NCBI GenBank assembly: GCA_016280595.1
Contig: JAEEHB010000017.1
Location: 1-64,000, forward strand
Direction of reading: 5' to 3'
Source of the DNA: Clostridiaceae bacterium
GTDB taxonomy: Bacteria > Bacillota > Clostridia > Oscillospirales > Acutalibacteraceae
DNA length: 64,000 nucleotides
Shown: in pieces, positions 47,095-58,036 of the stretch
Layout: every line of letters starts with the position of its first letter
Numbering within the stretch: the first letter of the stretch is position 1
Position numbers and translations under genes: made by a program
The notes under the pieces: model-generated
Told to the model about the DNA's origin: nothing
What the model saw: only the letters and a program-made list of their open reading frames with translations
Databases searched by the model: none

Positions 47095-48702
47095 TTACCA
47101 CTCATCCGTCTCGTCAAGAAGCACAGCGTGAGCGCACTTTATGCCGTCAACAGCGGCTGAAACAATGCCTCCCGCGTAGCCCGCGCCCTCGCCGCAGGGA
47201 TATACTCCGCGGATGTTGCTCTGAAGGATATCGTTTCTCAGAATCCTTACAGGTGATGACGAACGCGATTCGGGAGCGGTAAGCGCCGCCCCGGGCAGGG
47301 CAAAACCGCTGAGCATACGGTCCATTTTCACAATGGCGTCCCTCATCGTGTTTGTTACCTTTGAGGGAAGCACCTTAGTAATATCGCCGGGTGTGACTCC
47401 GGTGGGGCAGGTTGCTTTTACTCCCGGCAGTCCGGAAGACGCTTTTCCTTCAAGGAAATCGCCTACACTCTGGCAGGGGCAGGAATAATCTGAGCCCGCC
47501 TGCTCAAAAGCCGCGGATTCGATTTTACGCTGAAGGGCGATACCGGCAAGCGGATGCTCACTTTCAAAATCGGAGGGCTCTATGCCCACAAGAATTGCGG
47601 AGTTTGAGTTTTCTCCGTTCCGGGCATATTCGCTCATACCGTTTACTACACACATATTCTCTTCGCTCGCGGCGGCAACAACCGTGCCTCCCGGGCACAT
47701 ACAGAAAGTGTATGCTCCCCTGCCGTGCTCGGGATGGCAAGCCATTTTATAAACAGCCGCTCCGAGTTTCGGGTGACCGGCAAAAGTGCCGTACTGTGAT
47801 TTATCTATCATTTCTCTCGGGTGTTCAATCCTGACACCTACGGAAAACGGCTTCTGCATCATATTGAAGCCCTTGCTGTGAAGCATTTCAAGAGTATCTC
47901 TTGACGAATGTCCTATACAAAGAAGCAGAGTATCGGTTTCGATATCCTCCTGAGATTTTCCCTCGGGTTTTATTGTAACGCCCTGCACAGAGCCATTTGC
48001 AATTATAATATCGGTGAGTTTTGTGTTGAACCTCACCTCGCCGCCGAGAGACTCGATTTCTTTTCTGATTGCCTTCACCACTCCGGGCAGTCTGTCGGTG
48101 CCGATATGCGGAGTGGAGGAATACATTATTTCTTCCGGCGCGCCGTGAGACACAAGTTCTTCGAGCACTTTCATACACAGCGGGTCTTTGATGCCCGTTG
48201 TCAGTTTGCCGTCAGAAAAAGTGCCCGCTCCCCCTTCGCCGAACTGCACATTGCTCTCGGTGTTGAGAATTCTGTTTTCCCAGAATCCTTTTACATCTTT
48301 CACCCTTCTGTCAACATCGGAGCCGCGCTCGACTATAAGGGGGCGAAAACCGGCTCTCGCAAGAATAAGCCCGGCAAAAAACCCTGCGGGTCCGAAGCCC
48401 GCTATCACGGGGCGAAGGGTGCTTGTGCGCCTGATTTCGGGCATTGTGTATTCTTCACGCTGATAAGCGGAAACGCCTGAAGACGAACAGCGGCGGATAA
48501 TCGATTCTTCGCGCCCCTCAACAGAAACAGCGATGTTATAAACAAAATGGACGTTGTCTTTTTTGCGGGAATCGACCGCTTTTTTAAGTATCTCAAAAGA
48601 GGTTACCGCTTCGGGAGCAATCCTGAGTTTTTTGGCGGCAAGAACCTTGAGTTCACTCTCTTCACAATCAAGAGGAAGTTTTAATTCGTTAATCCTTATC
48701 AT
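47095..48702 (-). CDS. NAD(P)/FAD-dependent oxidoreductase
   Basis: RPVIAGFGPAGFFAGLILARAGFRPLIVERG...NVQFGEGGAGTFSDGKLTTGIKD...YPCGEGAGYAGGIVSAAVDGI. Confidence 0.92.
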   Translation of the reverse strand: MIRINELKLPLDCEESELKVLAAKKLRIAPEAVTSFEILKKAVDSRKKDNVHFVYNIAVSVEGREESIIRRCSSSGVSAYQREEYTMPEIRRTSTLRPVIAGFGPAGFFAGLILARAGFRPLIVERGSDVDRRVKDVKGFWENRILNTESNVQFGEGGAGTFSDGKLTTGIKDPLCMKVLEELVSHGAPEEIMYSSTPHIGTDRLPGVVKAIRKEIESLGGEVRFNTKLTDIIIANGSVQGVTIKPEGKSQEDIETDTLLLCIGHSSRDTLEMLHSKGFNMMQKPFSVGVRIEHPREMIDKSQYGTFAGHPKLGAAVYKMACHPEHGRGAYTFCMCPGGTVVAAASEENMCVVNGMSEYARNGENSNSAILVGIEPSDFESEHPLAGIALQRKIESAAFEQAGSDYSCPCQSVGDFLEGKASSGLPGVKATCPTGVTPGDITKVLPSKVTNTMRDAIVKMDRMLSGFALPGAALTAPESRSSSPVRILRNDILQSNIRGVYPCGEGAGYAGGIVSAAVDGIKCAHAVLLDETDEW

Positions 48703-49913
48703 CCGAGTTCCCCCGCAAGAAGACCCGAGGCGAAAGCCCATTGAAGATTGAAACCTCCGCAAAGACCGTCAATATCAATTATTTCGCCGCAGAAGTACAG
48801 CCCCGGCACAAGCAGAGACTCCATTGTTTCGGGATTTATATCGGATGTATCCACCCCGCCCTTTGTGACCTGGGCGTTTTCAAAGCCTTTTGTACCCGTA
48901 ACGGTGAGAGTGAATTCCTTTATTTCTTTTGCAATCGCTTTTGCCATACCGGTGCTTATCTCTTCCACCTGCGAGCCGCCGAGGTAAACCTGCGCCTTTT
49001 TGAGCACTGCTATGCCGAGTGGCTTGGGCAGTATGCCGGTGAGGAAGGAATCTATCGGCTCGCCGCATTTACTGCGGGCGGTATCGGACAGATATTTTTC
49101 AAGCGATTCTTCTGCCATCTCCGGCAGAAAATCAACTTTAATGTATGCGGGAATCTTTTTGGCTACAGCCTTTGCGGCAAAGGAAGCAAGTTCCATAGCA
49201 CAGATACCCGATATGCCGTTTTCGGTGAAAAGAAGTTCACCCTCCGATGAGGCGTTTATATCTTCCGCGCTGAAAGTAAGGCGCACATTTGCCGCTCTTA
49301 CGCCCTTGAGTCCTCTCACTTCATCGGGCTTTGTGTTTACGGGCACAAGAGAGGGAAACAGCGGTGTGATTATATGCCCGAAAGATTTTGCGAGAGGATA
49401 GCCGCTTCCGTCGCTCCCCTGCGGCGAAGAAGCCTTGCCGCCCGTCGCGATGATAAACTTATCGCAGGAGAATTCGTTATTGATAATAAACTCTCCGTCT
49501 TTCTTCACGGCAGAAGTAACGGGTGTTTCGGTGAAAATATCAATGCCGTATTTTTCGGCGGCAAAGCGCAGGGAATCAAGCACGCTTGAGGCGGTGTTGC
49601 TTCTGGGATACACTCTGCCTGCTGAATCTGTGTAAGTGAGCAGACCGAGACTCCCGAAAAAGCCCGTGACCTTTTCGGGTGAATATTTTTCAAGGCAGGG
49701 CGCGGCAAAAGCCGGGTTATTGTAACTGCCCGGCACGGCGTTTACATTTGTAAGGTTGCATCTGCCGTTACCTGTCACGAGTATTTTCTTGCCTGTCCTC
49801 GGCAGTTTTTCTAGCACGGCGATTCCGATGCCCGGGTGATTCTTCGCGGCGCTCAGTGCTGCCGCAAGCCCCGACGCGCAGGCGCCCGCTATACATAAAT
49901 CATAGTGTTTCAT
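48699..49913 (-). CDS. HI0933/YhiN-like FAD-binding enzyme (aminoacetone oxidase family)
   Basis: YDLCIAGACASGLAAALSAAK...LEKLPRTGKKILVTGNGRCNLTNVN...TKGGVDTSDINPETMESLLVPGLYFCGEIIDIDGLCGGFNLQWAFASG. Confidence 0.93.
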   Translation of the reverse strand: MKHYDLCIAGACASGLAAALSAAKNHPGIGIAVLEKLPRTGKKILVTGNGRCNLTNVNAVPGSYNNPAFAAPCLEKYSPEKVTGFFGSLGLLTYTDSAGRVYPRSNTASSVLDSLRFAAEKYGIDIFTETPVTSAVKKDGEFIINNEFSCDKFIIATGGKASSPQGSDGSGYPLAKSFGHIITPLFPSLVPVNTKPDEVRGLKGVRAANVRLTFSAEDINASSEGELLFTENGISGICAMELASFAAKAVAKKIPAYIKVDFLPEMAEESLEKYLSDTARSKCGEPIDSFLTGILPKPLGIAVLKKAQVYLGGSQVEEISTGMAKAIAKEIKEFTLTVTGTKGFENAQVTKGGVDTSDINPETMESLLVPGLYFCGEIIDIDGLCGGFNLQWAFASGLLAGELG

Positions 49914-50072
49914 AATGATTACCTCTCTTATGAAATTATACAATAGTATCCTCAAGTTTTCAAGAAAAACAGAAATAATAACGCGCACGCCGATATTATT
50001 TCAATATATGTTGAAAAATTAACAATTATATGCAATAATACTTTCGTATCAAAAACCAAAGGAGAAAATATC

Positions 50073-50273
50073 ATGACAATCACAAAAGATATGAAAATCG
50101 GCGAAATTCTTGATGCCAATATGGAAGTTGCTCCCTTCTTCCTTGAGATGGGTATGCACTGCCTGGGCTGTCCCTCCGCAAGAAGCGAATCTGTGGAGCA
50201 GGCCTGCATGGTACACGGTGTTGACGCCGATGAACTCATAGCAAAAATCAACGCATTTCTCGCGAATGCCTGA
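50073..50273 (+). CDS. DUF1858 domain protein
   Basis: [63 protein letters not shown]. Confidence 0.92.
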   Translation: MTITKDMKIGEILDANMEVAPFFLEMGMHCLGCPSARSESVEQACMVHGVDADELIAKINAFLANA

Positions 50274-50952
50274 ACTGAGCCCGAGGCTTAAAGCGGCGGC
50301 GGATATGGTGAGGGACGGTGTGCGCATTGCCGACATAGGCACCGACCACGCCTACCTGCCCGCTTATCTGCTGCTGCAAAACAAAGTGACAAAGGCCCTT
50401 GCCTGCGATGTGAGCAAGGGTCCTCTTTGTAATGCGGAAAAGACGGCGCTGATATATCACCTTGAAGACAGGCTGTCTCTGCGCCTTTCCGACGGGTTTG
50501 ACAGCATAGGCGAAGACGAGGCGGATGATTTCATAATCTGCGGAATGGGCGGCTCGCTCATAGCGGAACTGCTTGAAAGAACACCCTGGCTCAAAAATGA
50601 GAAATACCGGCTGATAATACAGCCGCAGTCTCACTCAAACGACGTGAGAGAGTATCTTATAAACAACGGCTTTGAGATTATTAAAGAAACGGCACTTTTT
50701 GACGAGGGCAGAGTTTATAATGCTATGGCGGCGGAATATACGGGTGAGCATAAAGAATACTGCCCTTCATATATATATTTCGGCTCACTGCCCGAAAACA
50801 GAGACGAGGCCTCGCGAACGATTGTAAAAAGGACGCTCGAATATCTGAAAGTGCGTTATGAAGCCGAAAAGAATTACGGCGACCCCGAAGAGGCTGAAAA
50901 ACTGAAAATGATAATTGAAGACGCGGAGAGAAGAATAAATGAAAATCAGTGA
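50266..50952 (+). CDS. trmK: tRNA (adenine(22)-N(1))-methyltransferase TrmK
   Basis: [33 protein letters not shown]...[18 protein letters not shown]...[21 protein letters not shown]. Confidence 0.92.
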   Translation: MPELSPRLKAAADMVRDGVRIADIGTDHAYLPAYLLLQNKVTKALACDVSKGPLCNAEKTALIYHLEDRLSLRLSDGFDSIGEDEADDFIICGMGGSLIAELLERTPWLKNEKYRLIIQPQSHSNDVREYLINNGFEIIKETALFDEGRVYNAMAAEYTGEHKEYCPSYIYFGSLPENRDEASRTIVKRTLEYLKVRYEAEKNYGDPEEAEKLKMIIEDAERRINENQ

Positions 50953-51697
50953 AATTTACGAAATAATAAATGAAATTGCTCCCTTTTCGTCACAGAGCGA
51001 ATGGGATAACAGCGGGCTTATTATCGGCTCAATGAATACGGATGTAAAAAAAGCCGGCTTTGCCCTTGACGCGACACCCGAAGTGATTAATGACGCTAAG
51101 AAAAAGGGATGCCAACTTATAATCACGCATCATCCGGTTATATTCAATCCCGTTTCTTCACTGAGTGAAACGGACCCCGCATATCTTGCAATCAAAAACG
51201 GAATCGCGGTAATAAGTGTGCACACTCCGTTTGACAAATCGGAGCCCGGCGTAAACACGGTGCTTGCCTCTCTGCTCGGGCTTAAAGATATAAAGATTAT
51301 GGATACGGACGAAGAAGGCTTATGCCGCGTAGGCACTCTTGAAAGGCCTCTTTCATCAAAAGAATTTGCTCAGGCAATTGCGAAAGCACTCGGCGGCGGA
51401 GTTACCTACTCCGCACGAAGCGGCAAGATAAAGAAAGTTGCCGTTTGCGGCGGCGCGGCGGGTGAGTTTTATGAAGCCGCGCTTGCATCGGGCGCACAGG
51501 CCTTTGTGACGGGAGAAGCGAAACATCATCATTTTCTCGGGGCAAGGCAGACAAATATCGCCCTTTTTGCCGCAGGGCATTTTGAGACCGAAGCGCCTGC
51601 TATGAAGGTGCTTAAAGATATAATGCAGAAGAAAACGGGCATTGACTGCGTGATGCTCGTACAGAAAAAGACAACGGAATTCACGGGGGCGATCTGA
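50939..51697 (+). CDS. Nif3-like dinuclear metal center protein
   Basis: EIAPFSSQSEWDNSGLIIG...LIITHHPVIFNP...VISVHTPFDKSEPGVNTVLA...AGHFETE. Confidence 0.94.
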   Translation: MKISEIYEIINEIAPFSSQSEWDNSGLIIGSMNTDVKKAGFALDATPEVINDAKKKGCQLIITHHPVIFNPVSSLSETDPAYLAIKNGIAVISVHTPFDKSEPGVNTVLASLLGLKDIKIMDTDEEGLCRVGTLERPLSSKEFAQAIAKALGGGVTYSARSGKIKKVAVCGGAAGEFYEAALASGAQAFVTGEAKHHHFLGARQTNIALFAAGHFETEAPAMKVLKDIMQKKTGIDCVMLVQKKTTEFTGAI

Positions 51698-53445
51698 TGC
51701 CGCTTGACGGATATACCCTGCACCTGCTGACCGGTGAACTGAAAAAAGAAATAACCGGATGCAGAATTGAAAAAATACATATGCCGGCAAGGGATGAACT
51801 TGTTTTTCATCTTCGTTCAAGAGACGGGGCAAAGAAACTGTTTATCAGCGCGTCGTCAAGCATACCGAGAATCAACCTGACAGCTTCGGCTCCCGAAAAC
51901 CCCGGCACTCCTCCTATGCTCTGCATGTTTTTAAGGAAACATCTCACGGGCTGTGTGTTTACCGATATACATCAGCTCGGGCTTGACAGAGTTATATTTG
52001 CCGAACTCAAGGGAACGGATGAACTCGGAGACCCGGTTACATTTACGCTTGCGCTTGAAATAATGGCAAAGCACAGCAATTTCACCGTTATAAACTCCGA
52101 AGGAATAATAATCGAGGCAATTAAGAAATCGGATCTGACAACCGCGACAATAAGGCAGATTCAGCCGGGCTTCAAATATGTGCTGCCGCCTTCGCAGGGC
52201 AAACTGAACATACTTGAAACGGATACAGACACTCTGATAAGCGCCGTGAAAAAGCAGGGGGATGTTCCCCTCTCCTCCGCTCTTCTCAAAACCCTGCAGG
52301 GCATTTCTCCCCTGATTTCAAGAGAAATTGCAGGCCTTGTGACAGGCTCTGATTCGCTTATAGGCGACCTTACTCAAAAGCATTTTGACTCCCTCGCATC
52401 AAAGATTGACCGGCTTCGTGAAACACTTGTTTCGGGCGGCACTCCGACCATGCTCATAAAGGACGGCAAGCCGTTTGACCTCTCGTTCACCGATATCACG
52501 CAGTACGGTTTCAGCGTGGAATCAAAGCAGTACGAAACCTACTCCGAACTGATTGACGGTTTCTACGCCGAAAAAAATCTGATTGAAAGAACGGGGCAGC
52601 AGAGCAGAGAACTGCAGAAAACTCTTGTTAATCTGATTGCAAGAAGCAAGAGAAAATATGAAACGAGAAAAGAAGAAAAAGAGAAATGCGCCGAAAAAGA
52701 GCAGATGAGAATAAACGCCGAACTGATACTTTCAAATCAGTATTTGCTCGAAAAAGGTGCTCTCTACTACGACCTTGAAAATTATTATGACGATTATAAA
52801 ATAATAAGAATCAAGGCGGATCCTGCTCTCTCCCCTGCGGCAAACGCGCAGAAATATTATAAGGAATACAACAAACTCAAGAACGCCGAGAAACTGCTTG
52901 ACAGTCTGCTTGAAGAGAGCAGGATTGAAATCGGCTACCTCGAAAGCGTGCTCGACTCGGTCAAAAGAGCAAGAGGATTTACGGACATAGCCGTAATCAA
53001 GAGCGAACTTTCGGAAGAGGGATATTTAAGAAAGAACAGAAGCAAAAAAGACAAGGCGCCGAAATCCCTGCCGCCCGTCAAATACATTTCCGATGACGGC
53101 TACACGATACTCGTGGGCAGAAACAATCTGCAAAACGAAGAACTCTCGTTCAAGGTTGCGGCAAAAAACGACTCCTGGTTTCACACGCAGTCCTTCCCCG
53201 GCTCTCACGTGATAGTAATCGGAGGCGGCGATATCCTGCCCGAGCGCACCTGCCGTCAGGCGGCGGCGATTGCCGCTTACAACTCGTCGGCACGCGATTC
53301 CTCGCAGGTGGCTGTGGACTACACAGAAGCTCGCGAACTCAAAAAACTCAAGGGCGGCAAAAAAGGTATGGTTATCTATCACACCTACAACACTATGTGG
53401 GTGAAGCCCGACAGAGAACTCTGCGAGCGGCTCAGAGAAAAATAA
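51697..53445 (+). CDS. rqcH: NFACT family protein RqcH (fibronectin-binding A-like)
   Basis: MPLDGYTLHLLTGELKKEITGCRIEKIHMPARDELVFHLR...YTILVGRNNLQNEELSFKVAAKNDSWFHTQSFPGSHVIV. Confidence 0.95.
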   Translation: MPLDGYTLHLLTGELKKEITGCRIEKIHMPARDELVFHLRSRDGAKKLFISASSSIPRINLTASAPENPGTPPMLCMFLRKHLTGCVFTDIHQLGLDRVIFAELKGTDELGDPVTFTLALEIMAKHSNFTVINSEGIIIEAIKKSDLTTATIRQIQPGFKYVLPPSQGKLNILETDTDTLISAVKKQGDVPLSSALLKTLQGISPLISREIAGLVTGSDSLIGDLTQKHFDSLASKIDRLRETLVSGGTPTMLIKDGKPFDLSFTDITQYGFSVESKQYETYSELIDGFYAEKNLIERTGQQSRELQKTLVNLIARSKRKYETRKEEKEKCAEKEQMRINAELILSNQYLLEKGALYYDLENYYDDYKIIRIKADPALSPAANAQKYYKEYNKLKNAEKLLDSLLEESRIEIGYLESVLDSVKRARGFTDIAVIKSELSEEGYLRKNRSKKDKAPKSLPPVKYISDDGYTILVGRNNLQNEELSFKVAAKNDSWFHTQSFPGSHVIVIGGGDILPERTCRQAAAIAAYNSSARDSSQVAVDYTEARELKKLKGGKKGMVIYHTYNTMWVKPDRELCERLREK

Positions 53446-53452
53446 TAAAGTA

Positions 53453-53488
53453 AACTGCGGACAGCGAAGTTGCTGTCCGCAGTTTTAT
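53453..53488. terminator. Bidirectional terminator
   Basis: AACTGCGGACAGC-GAAGTT-GCTGTCCGCAGTT then TTATAA. Confidence 0.85.
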
Positions 53489-53504
53489 AATATGACTGAT
53501 TAAA

Positions 53505-54245
53505 TTACGCGTATTTGCCGAAAAGATTGTCAAGCCATCTCAGGCACAGCGGCACCCATACGGCGCAGTCTGCGTTATAAGCCCTGTGCTCATCCTCCGC
53601 GTAGACATATTCCTCGGCGGTTGAAAATCCGTGATATCCCTTCTGGAATATATGCATTTCAAAGGGAATATCTTTGCTGTCAAGCGCTTCGGCGTATTTC
53701 AGAGAGTTTTCTATAGGCACTACATTGTCCTCTGCGCTCGCGAAAATGAAGGCGGGAGGAGTTTTGTCATCAACAAGCACATCGGCGCCCGGGATGGGCT
53801 TCGCGAGAATTTTGCCGATTTTCTCAAGAGTGCAGGCATAGCCGAGAATCTGCGCGTTCGGTCTTTCTTTGCCCGCAACCGAGAGCATAGCGGTAAGGTG
53901 ACCTCCTGCCGAAAAGCCTATTGCCGCAATCTTCCGGGGATTAACTCCCCATTCACCCGCGTTTTTGCGGATGAGGGCGAGCGCTTCCTCGGCATCATTG
54001 AGCGGCTTCGGAAACTCTGAGTTTTCATTAAGCGAATATCTCAGAATAAACGCGGCGTAGCCTTTTGCGAGGAATTTGAGCGCAATCGGCTCTGCCTCTC
54101 TGTCGGAGCAGAAATGATATCCGCCGCCGGGAATCACGAGAATTGCCCGTCTTGAGTCCATATTCGGCATCTCGGGAGAGGTGTCGGGAAGATACGCGGT
54201 GAGCGTAACATTTTCGTTGGTTAAATCAAGAGTAAATGTTTTCAT
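53505..54245 (-). CDS. Alpha/beta hydrolase (acetyl esterase-like)
   Basis: AILVIPGGGYHFCSDREAEPIALKFLAKGYAAFILRYSL...IAAIGFSAGGHLTAML. Confidence 0.9.
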   Translation of the reverse strand: MKTFTLDLTNENVTLTAYLPDTSPEMPNMDSRRAILVIPGGGYHFCSDREAEPIALKFLAKGYAAFILRYSLNENSEFPKPLNDAEEALALIRKNAGEWGVNPRKIAAIGFSAGGHLTAMLSVAGKERPNAQILGYACTLEKIGKILAKPIPGADVLVDDKTPPAFIFASAEDNVVPIENSLKYAEALDSKDIPFEMHIFQKGYHGFSTAEEYVYAEDEHRAYNADCAVWVPLCLRWLDNLFGKYA

Positions 54246-54251
54246 AGTGCA

Positions 54252-57200
54252 TCAATAACTCACTTTCAGTGTTTTGATTTCAAACGGTCTGAATGAGAGA
54301 CTTGCGCAATCGGCGGGCGCAATAACTTCTTCGAGCATATTGGTTTCCTTAACATCCTTCGCTCCGTCAAAGAGTTTGAGAGAGCAAACGGTCTGTGTGC
54401 CTTCGGCTTCATACAGACGGATGATGAACGCCTTTTCGTTATCTTCGCAAGGCTTGACTGCCTCAACGATTATATTGGAGGCAGAGGGCACGGCGAGAGC
54501 TGAAAGGCTGAAATCACCTTTGCCGATTACTGCGGGAACATTGAGTTCATAAGCGGGCTGAATTACATTTTCAGCGCTGAAGCCGCCGCAGTGAGGCAGG
54601 AACGAGTACACGGTCCTGTGAAGGCCGTGATCACCTGTGAAATCGGGCCTAGTGCCGCCCTTGTGGAGCGAAAGACGCATTTTGCCGCCTTCAACGGTGA
54701 TGGCGTATTTGCTGTCGTTGAGAATCGCGACGCCGTATCTTGTTTCGGAGAGGTCGGTGTATTTGTGGTTGACAACCTCAAACTTCGCCTTCTCAATGGA
54801 GTTGTTTCTGGTTGTGGGTCTGAGCACGTTACCGTACTGAATTTCAAATCTCGCGAAGTCGCTGTTGATATCGGTATCAAAAGCGGTCTTGAGGAATCTG
54901 TGGTCATCGTTCCAGTCCATAAGGGTATCATATCTGATTTCGGCGCTGTCGGCGAAGCAGAACATATCCTGTGTGACTGTTGACTTTGAGGAAATCTTAT
55001 ACTTGCTGCGCACGATATAAGCAACCGCGCCGTCGGATATAACCTCTCTTGAAAGAAGTTCGGAAGTGTCGGCATATTTTACTTCTATATCGGCGTCGAG
55101 ATCCCAGTTATCCCAGTCGTGAGGCAGGTCTTCAGCCATAAGGAAGGTGCCGAAACTGTAGCCTTCGCCCTTAATCTGCCTTGATGCTTTCTTATCATAG
55201 AAGGAAGAAATGTAGCCCTTGTCATCAAATGTGAGTTCGGCGCACGGTGTTTCGAGCGAGTTGCCGGAAATCCTGAAAGCGCTGTCACCTGAGATTTCGC
55301 CTTTTACGAGGTTAATCTTAACGGTTGAAAACGCGGGCACGGTGATGCCGCTGAGTATGAGCACGCTCTTGCCGTCAAGGTTTGTATATCTCTGCTGTTT
55401 GCAGTCGATATCGGCAACAAGCCCCTCTTCGCACTCGATGAAAACGGGATCGCTTCTGTCAAACGAAAGAGTGTTTGTAATGCTTACGCATTCACCCTCG
55501 CCGGAAGAAAGTTCTTTGATAAGTTTGTGAGCGGTATCGAGCAGGGCGCCCGTCTGCTCAAGCGAGAGTTTATGGCCTGAAGGAATGCAGGTGCCGGGCA
55601 GAATATCGTGGAACTGGTTTAGAAGAAGAGTTTCATACAGAGGAGCAATCTTTTCATCCTTTGCGATTTCGCCCTTCTTTACGGCATCGTTTACGGTGAG
55701 TATTTCAAGGTCTCTGAGAGCAAACTCGCACTTTCTGTTGTTGCGCTTGATATTGTGCTGGTTTGTAAGTGTGCCTCTGTGAAGTTCAAGGTAGAGTTCG
55801 CCTTTGTAGGTCGAAGGATTCTTTACCTTGCCTTCGAGTTTCTTCATAAAGTCGCCGACGGTTGTGTATTCCGCTTTGGGCACGCCGTTCAAGTCCTTTG
55901 TTCTGCGGGCGGCCTCAAGCATTTCATACTGCGGTCCTCCGCCGCCGTCACCGTAGCCGAAGGAGATAAGGCGTTCGTCTGTAACGCTTCTCTCTTTGAG
56001 CGAAGTGCCGTACTTAGGGCCTGAAACGAATTTAATCAGATCTTCAGGGCCGGGCCAGCAGTGAGTTCTGTTGAAGTGGGTAAATACTGTGGTGCCGTCA
56101 ATTCCCTTCCAGTAGAAGGTGTCATAGGGGAAGATATTTGTATCGTTCCAGTCAAGTTTGGTGGTGCAGAAATAGTCAACTCCGCAGCCTTTCATAATCT
56201 GCGGAATAGCGGCTGAATAGCCGAAGGTGTCGGGCAGCCAGAAGGTGTTTGAAGTGAAGCCGAAATGCTTTCTTGTAAATCTCTGACCCCAAAGGAACTG
56301 CCTTACCATACTTTCGCCGGAAGTGATGTTGCAGTCGCACTCAACCCACACGCCGCCGTTGGGCTCATATCTGCCCTCTTTTACTTTCTGCTTGATATCC
56401 TCGAAAAGTTCGGGATAATACTTGAGAATGAAATTACCGTGGCAGGCGGATGACTGAACGAATTTATACTCGGGGTATTCGTCCATAAGCGCAATCTGGT
56501 TTGAATAGGTCCTGCCGCACTTCTTTATGGTCTCGGTCGCCTTCCAAAGCCAGGCGGTATCCATATGAGAGTGGCCTATAATGCCCGCAGACGGAGCTTC
56601 GGGTCCGTTTTTGACGGCAAGTATCTCTTTGAGGAAAGGATGAGCCGATTTGAGAGCGGCTCTGAATGATTCTTCGTCGGTGTCTTCCCTTGAATAGAGA
56701 AGTCTCTTGTGTGCCTCAAGCAGGCTGTTGGCAACGGATGCCTTTCTGAAAGAGCCGTCGGGCAGGTTATCAAAAAGTTCATTTACGGTAAACAGGTCAA
56801 AATAGAAATCCTGAATATCGTAATCCTTAACGCAGATATCAATGCCTTCGAAGGTGTATTTATAGTCAAGCAGAGGTCTGTTTTCAAGCGGAGCGGTGCC
56901 CTTGTAACTGTGACCCGAATACACTTCGATTGCTATATCGAGTTTTTCGCCGGCTTTCGCCTCTTTTTTGAGCAGGTCGCAGTAATGGTTGCCGTGGCCG
57001 GTGAAAACTATCTTGGTGTTGAAAGTGCCGTAGGGCTTGCCGTTTACATAAAGAAGGGATTCATAGCCCTTTGTGCAAGGCATAATGAAGATGTTTTTGC
57101 CGTCAAGTTCCGCAGGCACGGTGTAAGAAGTTTTGAACCAGCAGAAGGTTTCTTCACCGCCCCAGATGAAGCCGGGCTGAACAGGGGTAAAGAGGCTGTC

Positions 57201-57344
57201 ATCGGGTACCGAATAGAGCCTGTCCGCCGTTTCGTAGGCGCTTGCGCCGATTGAATCAACCTTTTTGAAAATCATCGGTTCAAGCGTTTCTTCAAAGCGC
57301 TTGAGTTTACTGAACATTCTGTCAATCTGCATATCAGTCAGCAT
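54252..57344 (-). CDS. Glycoside hydrolase family 38 alpha-mannosidase
   Basis: IGHSHMDTAWLWKATETIKKCGRTYSNQIALMDEYPEYKFVQSSA...NTFWLPDTFGYSAAIPQIMKGCGVDYFCTTKLDWND. Confidence 0.95.
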   Translation of the reverse strand: MLTDMQIDRMFSKLKRFEETLEPMIFKKVDSIGASAYETADRLYSVPDDSLFTPVQPGFIWGGEETFCWFKTSYTVPAELDGKNIFIMPCTKGYESLLYVNGKPYGTFNTKIVFTGHGNHYCDLLKKEAKAGEKLDIAIEVYSGHSYKGTAPLENRPLLDYKYTFEGIDICVKDYDIQDFYFDLFTVNELFDNLPDGSFRKASVANSLLEAHKRLLYSREDTDEESFRAALKSAHPFLKEILAVKNGPEAPSAGIIGHSHMDTAWLWKATETIKKCGRTYSNQIALMDEYPEYKFVQSSACHGNFILKYYPELFEDIKQKVKEGRYEPNGGVWVECDCNITSGESMVRQFLWGQRFTRKHFGFTSNTFWLPDTFGYSAAIPQIMKGCGVDYFCTTKLDWNDTNIFPYDTFYWKGIDGTTVFTHFNRTHCWPGPEDLIKFVSGPKYGTSLKERSVTDERLISFGYGDGGGGPQYEMLEAARRTKDLNGVPKAEYTTVGDFMKKLEGKVKNPSTYKGELYLELHRGTLTNQHNIKRNNRKCEFALRDLEILTVNDAVKKGEIAKDEKIAPLYETLLLNQFHDILPGTCIPSGHKLSLEQTGALLDTAHKLIKELSSGEGECVSITNTLSFDRSDPVFIECEEGLVADIDCKQQRYTNLDGKSVLILSGITVPAFSTVKINLVKGEISGDSAFRISGNSLETPCAELTFDDKGYISSFYDKKASRQIKGEGYSFGTFLMAEDLPHDWDNWDLDADIEVKYADTSELLSREVISDGAVAYIVRSKYKISSKSTVTQDMFCFADSAEIRYDTLMDWNDDHRFLKTAFDTDINSDFARFEIQYGNVLRPTTRNNSIEKAKFEVVNHKYTDLSETRYGVAILNDSKYAITVEGGKMRLSLHKGGTRPDFTGDHGLHRTVYSFLPHCGGFSAENVIQPAYELNVPAVIGKGDFSLSALAVPSASNIIVEAVKPCEDNEKAFIIRLYEAEGTQTVCSLKLFDGAKDVKETNMLEEVIAPADCASLSFRPFEIKTLKVSY

Positions 57345-58036
57345 TTGGACACCTCACTGTCAAGTTTATTTTTGGGGCAGACGCGCATACAGATTCCGCA
57401 CACCGCGCCTCTGCCTATTTTCTGAAATTCCTTTTTCATATATTCGCTGCATTTCTGCGGGTCGAATATTTCCTCACGGGGTATGCCGTAATAGAAATCT
57501 GTGTTTTTGATTGCTCCCGCAGGGCAGGCGTCAACACAGGCTGTGCACGAGCCGCACGGGTCAAGAGGCAGTCTGCCGGCTGTGTCGAATTCACAGTTGG
57601 TGAATACCGTGCCGAGCCTTACCATTGAGCCGAAATCCTTGTGCAGGAAAAGGGAGTTTCTGCCTATACCTCCGAGCCCCGCAAGGCAGGCGCCCTGCTT
57701 GTGAGAATATCTGCCTGTGTAATTCCAGCCGTCTTTATTCATACTCTGCGATGCCGCTACGGTAAGATAGCGGTACCCGTTTTTCTGAAGGATGAGCCCT
57801 ATGCCGAGAAGAATACGGTCGATAAGAGCATTCACCTGGCGGTAGTGGTTGAAATATGTGAGAGTGGGCTCGGAGTCTATCTCGGACACTATTTCTTCCG
57901 AAAGTCTGACGACAACCGAAATGCCGTATTCAAGCCCCTCTTTGGGAGGCTCTTCATCGCACTTGAAAAAACCTATATCGGACGCTCCCGAGTCGAGAGC
58001 GAATTTTTTTATCTGAGCGCAAAGTTCATCATTCAT
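57338..58036 (-). CDS. 4Fe-4S double-cluster protein, truncated epoxyqueuosine-reductase-like
   Basis: CGSCTACVDACPAGAI and CGICMRVCPKNK; AGLGGIGRNSLFLHKDFGSMVRLGTVFTN; 232 aa. Confidence 0.8.
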   Translation of the reverse strand: MNDELCAQIKKFALDSGASDIGFFKCDEEPPKEGLEYGISVVVRLSEEIVSEIDSEPTLTYFNHYRQVNALIDRILLGIGLILQKNGYRYLTVAASQSMNKDGWNYTGRYSHKQGACLAGLGGIGRNSLFLHKDFGSMVRLGTVFTNCEFDTAGRLPLDPCGSCTACVDACPAGAIKNTDFYYGIPREEIFDPQKCSEYMKKEFQKIGRGAVCGICMRVCPKNKLDSEVSKC

